Of a DNA stretch of 64,000 bases, positions 40,830 to 48,935 are shown one piece after another; within the stretch, counting starts at the first letter, position 1, and each line of letters starts with the position of its first letter. The notes beneath the pieces were generated by a model. That model searched no databases. It had not been told where the DNA came from and saw only the letters and a program-made list of their open reading frames with translations. The stretch is from assembly GCA_934183165.1 (NCBI GenBank), contig CAKPRZ010000002.1, forward strand, positions 62,001 through 126,000. Direction: 5' to 3'. The translations under genes and the position numbers were made by a program. The stretch comes from an uncultured Bacilli bacterium (GTDB lineage: Bacteria > Bacillota_I > Bacilli_A > RF39 > UBA660).

Positions 40830-42185
40830 ATGGCCGGTAGAAATATACCTAACAATTTAGAAGCAGAACAATCAGTACTTGGTTCTATGATTTTATCAAA
40901 ATATGCTCTTCAGAAAGCTGTTGATGCTCTTACTAGAGATTCTTTTTATTCTGAGGTTAATGCTGAACTTTTTTCTTGTTTGTCTGATATGGCATCAAAA
41001 AAAGTTCCAATCGATTTAACTACCTTAACTAGTGAATTAAAAAATAGAGATAAATTAAATCTAGTAGGTGGTATCGAACGTTTAACAGAAATTATGGAAT
41101 ATGTTCCTACTGCTGCAAACATTGATCATTATATAAAATTGGTTGAAGAAGCGGCTTTACTTAGAAAGTTGATTAATGTTTCTACGGACATAGTTACTAG
41201 TGCATATGATTCAGATAATGATGTTAATGAAACTTTGGATAATGCCGAAAGAAAAATATTGGGAGTAGTTAATAATAGACGATCAACAGAATTTAAGACA
41301 ATTAAAGAGGTACTTGTTGAAGCAGAAGCAAATTTGGAAAAATTATCTCAAACAAAAGGAGATATTACAGGAGTTCCAACTGGATGGTATGATATTGATA
41401 ATTTAACGTCTGGACTACATGAAAATGAGTTTATAATTATTGCAGCCCGTCCAGCTATGGGAAAAACTGCATTTGCAGTCAATTTAGCTACTAATGTAGC
41501 ACTCAATTCTAGTAAGGCAGTAGCGCTATTCAACATGGAAATGGGTGCTGAACAATTAGTTAATCGTATGATAAGTTCTTTAGGTCAAATTGAAGGAAAA
41601 AAATTAGCCACAGGAAATTTACAAAATAATGATTGGAAAAGAATCAGTGAATCTATGAATAGACTTGGAAATACTAAGTTATATATGGATGATACACCAG
41701 GTATTACGATAGGTGAAATACGATCAAAATGTAGAAGACTTGCTAATAGTGAAGATGGTTTAGCATTAGTTATAATAGATTATTTACAACTTATTTCATC
41801 ATCAGCTAACTATGGTGGAAATAGACAACAAGAAGTTTCTGATATTTCAAGATCGTTAAAAACAATGGCTATGGAATTAAAAGTTCCTGTTGTTGCTCTG
41901 GCACAATTATCAAGAAGTGTAGAAGCTCGTGAAAATAAAAGACCAATAATGAGTGATTTAAGAGAGTCTGGTTCTATTGAGCAAGATGCTGATATTGTAT
42001 CATTCTTATATCGCGATGATTATTATAATAGGGAAAAAGCAAACGAATCTAATACTAGTATTAGTGAATTCATTGTAGCAAAACATAGAAATGGTCCAAC
42101 AGCTACCATTGAACTTTTATTTAAAAGAGATACATCAACATTTTTGAGTTTTAAAAAAGAAGCAATAGGAGGTCCGAATGAATAA
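40830..42185 (+). CDS. dnaB: Replicative DNA helicase DnaB (Bacillus DnaC)
   Basis: A 451-residue ring helicase. N-terminal NIPNNLEAEQSVLGSMILSK; Walker A ARPAMGKTAFA near residue 209; Walker B LVIIDYLQLISS near 313; later LSRSVEARENKRPIMSDLRESGSIEQDAD motifs. No intein. Its last codons contain GGAGG, the ribosome binding site for the next gene, which it overlaps by 8 bp. Confidence 0.97.
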   Translation: MAGRNIPNNLEAEQSVLGSMILSKYALQKAVDALTRDSFYSEVNAELFSCLSDMASKKVPIDLTTLTSELKNRDKLNLVGGIERLTEIMEYVPTAANIDHYIKLVEEAALLRKLINVSTDIVTSAYDSDNDVNETLDNAERKILGVVNNRRSTEFKTIKEVLVEAEANLEKLSQTKGDITGVPTGWYDIDNLTSGLHENEFIIIAARPAMGKTAFAVNLATNVALNSSKAVALFNMEMGAEQLVNRMISSLGQIEGKKLATGNLQNNDWKRISESMNRLGNTKLYMDDTPGITIGEIRSKCRRLANSEDGLALVIIDYLQLISSSANYGGNRQQEVSDISRSLKTMAMELKVPVVALAQLSRSVEARENKRPIMSDLRESGSIEQDADIVSFLYRDDYYNREKANESNTSISEFIVAKHRNGPTATIELLFKRDTSTFLSFKKEAIGGPNE

Positions 42186-43638
42186 AAAAACAATTATATA
42201 TACTATATTGGCAGTTGCAATTAGTAGTGTTGTATTTTTTACAGGCTATACAAAATATTCAAATCCTGTTCAATTGTATAGAGTATACTTGTCTGGAAAA
42301 ACTATAGGATATATTAAATCAGAGGAAGAATTAAATGATTATATTGATAAAAAAGAAAAAGAGATTAAAGAAAAATACAATGTAGAAAAAGTATATGCTC
42401 CAAAAGATTTAAATATAATAAAAGAGGAAACTTATAATAAGAAAGCCTCTTCTGTTTCTAGTATTTATTCACAAATAAAAAACGTTTCGCCATTTACTAT
42501 AATGGGTTATACTGTCACAATAAAAGGTGTAGAGGAATCAGATGAGGATGAAACATACATGACTGATACAGTTGTTGTTAATGTACTAAACAAAAAGATT
42601 TTTACTGATGCTTTAAAAAAAACAATTAATGTTTTTGTAAGTGAAGATAAATATAAGGATTATGTAAATAAGACACAAGAAAAAATTACTGATACTGGTT
42701 CTATAATAGAAAACATGTATATAGAAAATGAAATAACTATAAAACAGAATAAATTATCTACTAATGATAAAATCTTTTCTGACAGTGAAGAATTAAGTAA
42801 ATTTTTATTATTTGGTACCTTGGAAGAGCAAAAGAAATATACCGTAAAAGAAGGAGATACAATAGAACAAGTATCTTATGATAACAAATTATCAGTGGAA
42901 GAATTTTTAATTGCAAATACTGAGTTTAATAGTAGTGATAATCTGTTATATCCAGGAGAGCAAGTAACTCTTGGTGTTATTAAGCCTGCTTTTAAATTAG
43001 TTGAAGAAGATCACGTAGTACAAATGGAAACTACTAAATATAAAACAGAAATTGTATATGATGATAGTTTAATGGAAGGTATCGAAAGAGTTAAACAAAA
43101 AGGAAATAACGGAACAACAAAAGTTACTAAAAAAATTAAAAAGTCTAATGGTGAAGTAGTTAGTGCGGTTGTTATATCATCACAAGAAGTTGTTCCAGCT
43201 GTTAATAAGGTTATCATAAGAGGTAAAGGTAGTGTTAGTACTGGTTCACTTGGTTCATGGGCATGGCCAACTAAAACTCCATATGTTATAACAAGTGGAT
43301 GGGGCTGGCGTTGGGGAAAATTCCATGATGGTCTTGATATTAGTGGAACCGGATTTGGATCTCCTATATACGCTGCAAATGATGGTGTAGTAGCAGAGTC
43401 AAATTATACTTCATATAATGGACATTATATAATTATTAATCATAATAATGGATATTATACAAATTATGGACATTTGTCAGCGAGACTTGTAAAAAAAGGT
43501 GATATAGTTAGTATTGGTCAACAAATAGGAAAAATGGGAGCGTCAGGCTTTGCTTTTGGAACTCATTTACATTTTGGAGTATGGAAAGGATATCCTTATG
43601 TAGGTGGAAAAAGTATAAATCCTGCAAAAATATCATAA
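42178..43638 (+). CDS. Cell-wall M23 metallopeptidase with LysM and G5 domains
   Basis: A 486-residue exported protein. N-terminal signal or anchor TIIYTILAVAISSVVFFTGY (about 4-23); helical and mixed region to 220; LysM at about 223-268 (KYTVKEGDTIEQVSYDNKLS...LYPGEQVTL); G5-like domain about 275-345 (METTKYKTEIVYD...VVPAVNKVIIRG); M23 domain from about 360 with HDGLDIS and THLHFGVW zinc motifs intact. Predicted endopeptidase of peptidoglycan. Tight overlap with dnaB and walJ suggests one operon. Confidence 0.92.
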   Translation: MNKKTIIYTILAVAISSVVFFTGYTKYSNPVQLYRVYLSGKTIGYIKSEEELNDYIDKKEKEIKEKYNVEKVYAPKDLNIIKEETYNKKASSVSSIYSQIKNVSPFTIMGYTVTIKGVEESDEDETYMTDTVVVNVLNKKIFTDALKKTINVFVSEDKYKDYVNKTQEKITDTGSIIENMYIENEITIKQNKLSTNDKIFSDSEELSKFLLFGTLEEQKKYTVKEGDTIEQVSYDNKLSVEEFLIANTEFNSSDNLLYPGEQVTLGVIKPAFKLVEEDHVVQMETTKYKTEIVYDDSLMEGIERVKQKGNNGTTKVTKKIKKSNGEVVSAVVISSQEVVPAVNKVIIRGKGSVSTGSLGSWAWPTKTPYVITSGWGWRWGKFHDGLDISGTGFGSPIYAANDGVVAESNYTSYNGHYIIINHNNGYYTNYGHLSARLVKKGDIVSIGQQIGKMGASGFAFGTHLHFGVWKGYPYVGGKSINPAKIS

Positions 43639-44399
43639 TGAAAGTAAAAGTTTTGGCGAGTGGATCAAAGGGGAATTCCACTTATATAGAATGCAGAAAT
43701 TTAAAAATATTAATTGATGCTGGTATTAGCTTTTTACAAATAAAAAAATCTTTGGAAGATATTAATGTAGATATTTTTTCAATAGACATAATTTTGATTA
43801 CACATTCACATAGTGATCATATTAAGGGCCTTCTAACTCTATTGAAGAAAACTAATATTAAATTGTGTACAGAAAAACTGGTTTACGACGATTTGGTAAA
43901 AACAATTACCCCTAACAATTTTGAGATTATTGATAAGGAAATGAATATAGATAATGTTAAGATTCAATCATTTCATTTATCTCATGATGTAGAGTGTTAT
44001 GGATATATTATTGAATGTGATAGAAAAGAATTAGTATACATTACCGATACAGGATATTTAAATAAAAAGTATATTCCTAAAATATCAAATAAAGATATTT
44101 ATGTGATAGAGACAAACCATGATGTAGAAATGTTAATGAATGGTCCATATCCGTTTGTTTTAAAGCAAAGAATTATAAGTGATTCGGGTCATTTATCAAA
44201 TCAAACAACTGCCAAACTGTTAAAAAAAGTAATAGGACCGCAAACAAAATATATATTTTTAGCACATATTAGTGAACATAATAACGATAAACAGCTAGCA
44301 CTTGACACTGTAAAGAAAGAACTTAGTGACACTGATTTTAATTTAGATAATATAATATTGACTGATCAATATATATCTTTAGATACTGTTGAGGTTTAA
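43638..44399 (+). CDS. walJ: Metallo-beta-lactamase-fold protein WalJ (YycJ)
   Basis: A 253-residue MBL-fold hydrolase. VKVLASGSKGNSTYIECRNLKILIDAG opens the fold, THSHSDHIKGL carries the metal ligands, and later FHLSHDVECYGYII and LVYITDTGYL. In Bacillus walJ (yycJ) ends the walRKHIJ operon and affects DNA-damage and cell-cycle coordination. Here walR, walK, walH and walI are absent from the neighbourhood. TAATG overlap with the M23 gene fixes the start at 43638. Confidence 0.92.
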   Translation: MKVKVLASGSKGNSTYIECRNLKILIDAGISFLQIKKSLEDINVDIFSIDIILITHSHSDHIKGLLTLLKKTNIKLCTEKLVYDDLVKTITPNNFEIIDKEMNIDNVKIQSFHLSHDVECYGYIIECDRKELVYITDTGYLNKKYIPKISNKDIYVIETNHDVEMLMNGPYPFVLKQRIISDSGHLSNQTTAKLLKKVIGPQTKYIFLAHISEHNNDKQLALDTVKKELSDTDFNLDNIILTDQYISLDTVEV

Positions 44400-44400
44400 T

Positions 44401-44856
44401 ATGATAAGAATAATTTGTGTTGGTAGAATAAAGGAAAAATATTTAAGTGATGCAATTTTAGAATATTCAAAGAGAATTAAAAAGTATACTAATCTGGAAA
44501 TAATAGAGCTAAATGATTCATCCATTGAAAATTCCAAGCTAGCTTTGGAACAAGAAGCAGTTCTAATAAATAAGCACATAAAAGATAAAGATTTTGTAAT
44601 AACTTTAGAAATAGAAGGTAATGAACTCTCATCTATAGAGTTTTCTAAAAAAATAGACCAAATTCAAATATTGAACAGCAACATTGTGTTTGTAATAGGT
44701 GGATCATATGGAATAGACCAACAAATTAAAAATAGAGCTAACTATAAGATTTCATTTTCTAGAATGACATTTCCTCATCAATTGTTTAGAGTTATTTTAT
44801 TAGAGCAAATTTTTAGAGCATATAAAATATTAAATAATGAAAAATATCATAAATAA
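44401..44856 (+). CDS. rlmH: 23S rRNA pseudouridine(1915)-N3-methyltransferase RlmH
   Basis: A 151-residue SPOUT methyltransferase. MIRIICVGRIKEKYLSDAIL at the start; LEIEGNELSSIEFSK; FVIGGSYGIDQQIKNRA knot motif; SFSRMTFPHQLFRVILLEQIFRAYKILN at the end. ATG 44401 follows TTGAGGTTTA; the frame opens earlier at 44389. walJ-rlmH order as in Bacillus (yycJ, yydA). Confidence 0.96.
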   Translation: MIRIICVGRIKEKYLSDAILEYSKRIKKYTNLEIIELNDSSIENSKLALEQEAVLINKHIKDKDFVITLEIEGNELSSIEFSKKIDQIQILNSNIVFVIGGSYGIDQQIKNRANYKISFSRMTFPHQLFRVILLEQIFRAYKILNNEKYHK

Positions 44857-44890
44857 TAATATCTACGAATTTGTGGATATTATTATTTTA
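44851..44890. terminator. Long hairpin after rlmH
   Basis: AAATAATAATATC and GATATTATTATTT form a perfect 13-bp stem with a 12-base loop, overlapping the rlmH stop codon. The tail TTTTATTC is only moderately T-rich, and the stem is nearly all A/T. Confidence 0.55.
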
Positions 44891-44959
44891 TTCACTTTCG
44901 GTAAACTTCGAACATAACATAGAAAAATTTACTTATAATTAACTAAATGAGGTAGTTAT

Positions 44960-45322
44960 ATGGTAATTTTCAAAAAAAGACTTAAAGAAAAGAGAAAAGA
45001 ATTAGGTTTAACACAAGAGGAGTTAGGAAAAAGTATTTATTTGAGCAAGGGTGAAGTTTGCGCTTATGAGAAAGGAAATCGAATTCCTCCTTTGGACGTT
45101 TTAATAAGAATTGCCGATTTTTTAGAAGTTGATTTCTTATGGTTAATTGGAATGGAATATCAATATAAGAAACGTGATAATGGAATTGTTAACTTATCAG
45201 ATGATGATATTAAGATAATAAATGCATTAAGAAGAGATTCTAATTTGTATGAAAAATTTTTAGATAATCCGGAACGAGTTATTGCACAAATAAGTAATAA
45301 TTTTATAAAAAATCATAATTAA
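44960..45322 (+). CDS. XRE-family transcriptional regulator
   Basis: A 120-residue regulator with an N-terminal helix-turn-helix: LKEKRKELGLTQEELGKSIY, LSKGEVCAYEKGNRIPPLDV, LIRIADFLEVDFLWLIG, the classic cro/C1 pattern, and a 50-residue C-terminal tail. TATAAT lies at 44935-44940. TTCGGTAAACTTCGAA (44897-44912) just upstream is an imperfect repeat of TTCG that could be an operator. Target unknown; the symporter downstream is the obvious candidate. Confidence 0.88.
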   Translation: MVIFKKRLKEKRKELGLTQEELGKSIYLSKGEVCAYEKGNRIPPLDVLIRIADFLEVDFLWLIGMEYQYKKRDNGIVNLSDDDIKIINALRRDSNLYEKFLDNPERVIAQISNNFIKNHN

Positions 45323-45372
45323 AATGTAATAAAATAGGTGCTAAAAGAGATATAATTAATAGGTGATAAAAA

Positions 45373-46653
45373 GTGATTAAACTATTAATGAATTTTCTTT
45401 GGTTTGTAGCACTTATTTTTTTGTTGGGTGGAGGACTCTATTTTAGCATTAAATTAAAATTTCCACAGTTGAAATTTTTTTCGTTATTTAAAGGAATAAA
45501 TAAAAATAACACTGATGGAATAACACCGCTTAGCAGTTTATCAATGTCATTAGCAGCTAGAATTGGGGTTGGTTCTTTATCGGGAATAGCACTTGCTATA
45601 TATTTAGGTGGACCAGGAACAATTTTTTGGATTTGGTTATCTTGCATCATTACATCTATTAATTCCTATTGTGAAACTTATTTAGCAGTTAAGTATCAAG
45701 AAAAAAATAATAATGAATACGTAGGAGGACCAGCATATTATATTAGTAAAGGTTTAAATAAAAAAGTTCTTTCTAAAATATATTCTGTTTTAATTATTAT
45801 AACTTATATAATAGGATTCATAAGTATACAATCAAATACTATAGTAATATCTGTCAATAGACTCTACAATATAAATTGTGTAGTTGTTTCGTTATTATTA
45901 GTGATATTATCGGCACTTGTTATATTGAAGGGTTTAAATGGAATAGTAAATATTACAAATAAGTTAGTTCCTGTGATGGGTATAGGTTATATAATAATTA
46001 GTATTATAGTTATCACATCTAATTTAGATAAAATACCGATTTTATTTTTATCTATTTTTCATAGCGCTTTTTCATTCAAAAGTTTTGGAATTGGTATACT
46101 TAGCACTTTTCTAATAGGTATACAACGAGGTACCTTCTGTACCGAATCAGGTTTAGGAACTGGCTCAATTGCAGCTTCTTGTACTGCTCCTAGTGATAAA
46201 ATTAGTTATAGTCTTATGCAAATAATAGGAATATATTTTACGGTTTTTGTAATATGTACTGCAACAGCATTAATTATTCTTACTTCGAATTTTAAAGATT
46301 TTGCTTTAACTAATATTAATGGTATTGAATTAACACAACATGCATTTAATTACCATTTGGGTTCAATGGGACCAATAGTACTTTTAATGCTGGTTATTAG
46401 TTTGGCATATTCTACTATAATTGCGGGCTATTATTATGGTGAAAATAATTTTTTATTCTTGTTTAAAAATAAAGGTAATTCCATAATTATATTAAAATTA
46501 TTAACATTACTTCTTATTTTCATAGGTGGAATAGCTAGTCCCAAAATATTATGGAATATTGTTGATATAACAGTTGCCATTTTGTCTATTATAAATATGT
46601 ATGTAATATTAAAATTACGTCATATCATAATAAAAGATTATAAAAAGTTATAA
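45373..46653 (+). CDS. Sodium:alanine/glycine symporter (AGCS family, AlsT-like)
   Basis: A 426-residue membrane transporter with about 11 helices. Family signatures: GITPLSSLSMSLAARIGVGSLSGIALAIYLGGPGTIFWIWL, the typical N-terminal block, and GIQRGTFCTESGLGTGSIAASC. Imports alanine or glycine with sodium. GTG start at 45373 after AGGTGATAAAAA. Follows the XRE gene by 50 bp. Confidence 0.9.
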   Translation: MIKLLMNFLWFVALIFLLGGGLYFSIKLKFPQLKFFSLFKGINKNNTDGITPLSSLSMSLAARIGVGSLSGIALAIYLGGPGTIFWIWLSCIITSINSYCETYLAVKYQEKNNNEYVGGPAYYISKGLNKKVLSKIYSVLIIITYIIGFISIQSNTIVISVNRLYNINCVVVSLLLVILSALVILKGLNGIVNITNKLVPVMGIGYIIISIIVITSNLDKIPILFLSIFHSAFSFKSFGIGILSTFLIGIQRGTFCTESGLGTGSIAASCTAPSDKISYSLMQIIGIYFTVFVICTATALIILTSNFKDFALTNINGIELTQHAFNYHLGSMGPIVLLMLVISLAYSTIIAGYYYGENNFLFLFKNKGNSIIILKLLTLLLIFIGGIASPKILWNIVDITVAILSIINMYVILKLRHIIIKDYKKL

Positions 46654-46684
46654 AATATAGTATAATCTAACTAGGTGAATGAAA

Positions 46685-47347
46685 ATGTTAGGTCAAGACT
46701 GGGATAGTATTTTAAAGGATGAAATGTCTAAAGAGTATTTTTTAGATTTGATGGCAAAAGTAGAAGATGAATATAAAAGAAAAATAATATATCCAAAAAA
46801 GGGTGATTTATTTAAGGCTTTTAGGATTACTTCTTATGCAAATACAAAAGTAGTTATTTTAGGACAAGATCCTTACCATGGTGAAAATCAAGCTGAAGGG
46901 TTATCTTTTTCAGTTAAAGATGGTGTGCCTAAACCACCATCATTGCAAAATATATTTAAAGAGTTAAATATGGATTTAGGTATAGAAATATCAGATAATG
47001 GTAGCTTATTAAAATGGGCATCAGAAGGAGTATTGCTTTTAAATTCTGTATTAACTGTTGAAGCAAACAAGGCTGCATCTCATAAAGATATAGGCTGGGA
47101 ACAATTCACAGATGCAGTTATAAAAAAATTAAATGAAAAAAACACTCCTGTTGTTTTTATATTATGGGGAGCGTTTGCTAGAAGCAAAAAGAAGTATATT
47201 ACAAATTCTAAACATTTAGTGCTAGAATCATCACATCCTTCTCCTTTTTCAGCATATAATGGTTTTTTTGGAAGCAAACCTTTTTCAAAAACAAATGAAT
47301 TTTTAGTAAAAAATGGTTTAAAACCAATTAATTGGAAATTAAAATAA
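46685..47347 (+). CDS. ung: Uracil-DNA glycosylase
   Basis: A 220-residue family 1 UDG that removes uracil from DNA. GQDPYHGENQAEGLSFSV is the water-activating loop (Asp about 64), PPSLQNIFKEL the Pro-rich loop, LLLNSVLTVE the uracil pocket and SSHPSPFSAYNGFFGSKPF the Leu/His loop. ATG 46685 is preferred over 46679, which abuts AGGTGA. TATAAT at 46660-46665 is a likely -10. gerQ is also near ung in Bacillus. Confidence 0.96.
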   Translation: MLGQDWDSILKDEMSKEYFLDLMAKVEDEYKRKIIYPKKGDLFKAFRITSYANTKVVILGQDPYHGENQAEGLSFSVKDGVPKPPSLQNIFKELNMDLGIEISDNGSLLKWASEGVLLLNSVLTVEANKAASHKDIGWEQFTDAVIKKLNEKNTPVVFILWGAFARSKKKYITNSKHLVLESSHPSPFSAYNGFFGSKPFSKTNEFLVKNGLKPINWKLK

Positions 47348-47375
47348 AATGTATCACTACATTTTATTTTTTCTT
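47342..47375. terminator. Bidirectional terminator between ung and the LemA-like gene
   Basis: AAATAAAATGTA-TCAC-TACATTTTATTT, a perfect 12-bp stem with a 4-base loop; T-rich on both strands. It overlaps the ends of both convergent genes. Confidence 0.85.
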
Positions 47376-47897
47376 TAATATTTCAAATTCTACTTCTTCA
47401 GTTAAATCAAACAATTCAAATTGATGATATTTTTTAATTATTTTAACCATTAAATATTTAATACTCTTAACTTTTTTATTGTATGTTACTGCTATTTCAT
47501 TAAAATATTTAGTTAATGATTTAAGTTCCAAGAGATTATTATTTAAAAGTTTAAATAATTCTTTTTCTTCTTCATTGAAGTCAAAATTTTCTTCATCAAC
47601 TATTTTATTTATTTCGCTAGTTAAATTTACTATTTCTATTTCTAGTTCGAAAATTGATAAATTTTTATTTTTGATTTTTGGTAATGAGATTAACACTTTT
47701 TCATCACTTTGTTTTTGGATAGGTTTGGATAGTTTAGTAATAGCACTTATTTGTTTTTCTTGTAAAATTTCAATTGTTTCAGTTGCTTCATCACATCTTA
47801 TTTTTAAATCATTTATTGTAGTTGATTGCTTTAAAAATAGTATTATTAGCAAATAAATTATGAATATAATTATTAATCCTGATATTATGTATATCAT
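47364..47897 (-). CDS. LemA-like single-pass membrane protein
   Basis: A 177-residue protein with one N-terminal membrane helix (YIISGLIIIFIIYLLIILFL, about 3-22) and a helical soluble part. The C-terminal FNEIAVTYNKKVKSIKYLMVKIIKKYHQFELFDL resembles the FN..V.EYN..I..FP..I.A..F.F....YFE ending of LemA-family proteins, and size and topology fit. Similarity is partial, so the family call is tentative. Function of LemA proteins is not settled. Adjacent to gerQ with 62 bp between. Confidence 0.55.
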   Translation of the reverse strand: MIYIISGLIIIFIIYLLIILFLKQSTTINDLKIRCDEATETIEILQEKQISAITKLSKPIQKQSDEKVLISLPKIKNKNLSIFELEIEIVNLTSEINKIVDEENFDFNEEEKELFKLLNNNLLELKSLTKYFNEIAVTYNKKVKSIKYLMVKIIKKYHQFELFDLTEEVEFEILKKK

Positions 47898-47959
47898 TTA
47901 ATCACCTCTATTTTTAATTAGTATATCATAAAGTTTTAATTACTAAAAGAGGCATCTGC

Positions 47960-48283
47960 TTAATAATTTATATCTTCAGTGAATTCTATAAAGTTAATAT
48001 AAACTGTTTGCAATAAGAAGGGGTTTTTGTTTTCCTTTATTAGTAAATAATCAGCTCCAGCTTTTTCGATGGTACCAGAAAATATTTTATCTCGCCATTC
48101 TATTGAGTCTGGAAAAGACATATGAATTTTTGCTTTTTTCCCTACATTTGCTTCTAATATATTTTGCGAATATTGATATTTGTCTTGGTTATTAGGCTGA
48201 TTGTTGTAAAACATAGGTGGAGAACTACTTTGTTGTGGTATATAATTTGGTTCATATTGACTTTGACCATAATTATTATTCAT
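47960..48283 (-). CDS. gerQ: Spore coat protein GerQ
   Basis: A 107-residue protein. Residues 1-38 are Asn, Gln, Pro, Tyr rich and low complexity. Residues 39-107, SQNILEANVGKKAKIHMSFP, WRDKIFSGTIEKAGADYLLI and TVYINFIEFTE, match Bacillus GerQ (IENILRLNLGKVATVYMTFE, WNAKVFKGILEAAGRDHIIL, LVNLDYVTFDE). GerQ holds the cortex-lytic enzyme CwlJ in the coat and is crosslinked by the transglutaminase Tgl. ATG follows AAAGGAGCATTTAT. Confidence 0.9.
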   Translation of the reverse strand: MNNNYGQSQYEPNYIPQQSSSPPMFYNNQPNNQDKYQYSQNILEANVGKKAKIHMSFPDSIEWRDKIFSGTIEKAGADYLLIKENKNPFLLQTVYINFIEFTEDINY

Positions 48284-48316
48284 ATAAATGCTCCTTTCTT
48301 TAAAAAATTACAATAT

Positions 48317-48344
48317 ATTATATGAATAAATGAACAATATATGT
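48317..48344 (-). promoter_or_regulatory. Sigma-E-like promoter of gerQ
   Basis: On the minus strand ACATATA, 13 bases, CATATAAT, 34 bp before the gerQ ATG; same spacing as the yabG, yabP and bofA candidates. gerQ is sigma-E controlled in Bacillus. Confidence 0.4.
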
Positions 48345-48374
48345 TATAATCATTTCTGGAAAGAAGGCAGTATC

Positions 48375-48935
48375 ATGCAAGTTAAAATTGGAATATCAAA
48401 TCGTCATATACATTTGACAGAGGAAGATTACAAAATACTTTTTAATAAAGAAGATTTAGAGAAAACTAAAGATTTAGTTCAAACTGGTGAGTTTGCTAGT
48501 ACTGATAAAGTAACTATTAGGACTCCAAAATCTGAAATTTCTGGAGTTAGGGTTTTAGGACCATTTAGAGCTTATTCTCAAGTAGAAATTTCAAAAACTG
48601 ATAGCTATGTATTAGGAATTAATCCTCCAGTTAGAGATTCTGGAGATATTGATGATAGTGCGGAAGTTACCATTGTCGGGCCTAATGGCGAAGTTACAAA
48701 AAAATGTTGTATTTTAGCTACAAGACATATTCACATTAATAAGGAAGATCGTCAAAAATATGGTTTAACTGACAAAAAGTACGTATCAGTTAAAATCGGT
48801 AGTGAAAAATCGTCAATTATTGAAAATGTTTCAATAAAAGAAACAAAACTTGGTGTTTTTGAATTGCATCTTGACACTGATGATGCTAATGCTTGTTTAT
48901 TAAAAAATGGTGATATGGCAACAATTATTATCTAG
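48375..48935 (+). CDS. pduL: Phosphate propanoyl/acetyl transferase PduL
   Basis: A 186-residue PTAC enzyme that exchanges CoA and phosphate on acetyl or propanoyl groups. VKIGISNRHIHLTEEDYKIL and ILATRHIHINKEDRQKYGL carry the two zinc-binding HxH-type repeats of PduL; DKVTIRTPKSEISGVRVLGP and NPPVRDSGD also fit. No microcompartment genes are nearby, and the N-terminus lacks an encapsulation peptide, so it is likely a housekeeping phosphotransacetylase. Start ATG 48375 after AAGAAGGCAGTATC. Convergent with the PBP gene, overlapping it by 8 bp. Confidence 0.92.
   Translation: MQVKIGISNRHIHLTEEDYKILFNKEDLEKTKDLVQTGEFASTDKVTIRTPKSEISGVRVLGPFRAYSQVEISKTDSYVLGINPPVRDSGDIDDSAEVTIVGPNGEVTKKCCILATRHIHINKEDRQKYGLTDKKYVSVKIGSEKSSIIENVSIKETKLGVFELHLDTDDANACLLKNGDMATIII

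Noticed and set aside
47479..47856. Plus-strand ORF of 125 codons
   Set aside because: Antisense to the LemA-like gene, Ser/Phe/Leu-rich with no ribosome binding site.
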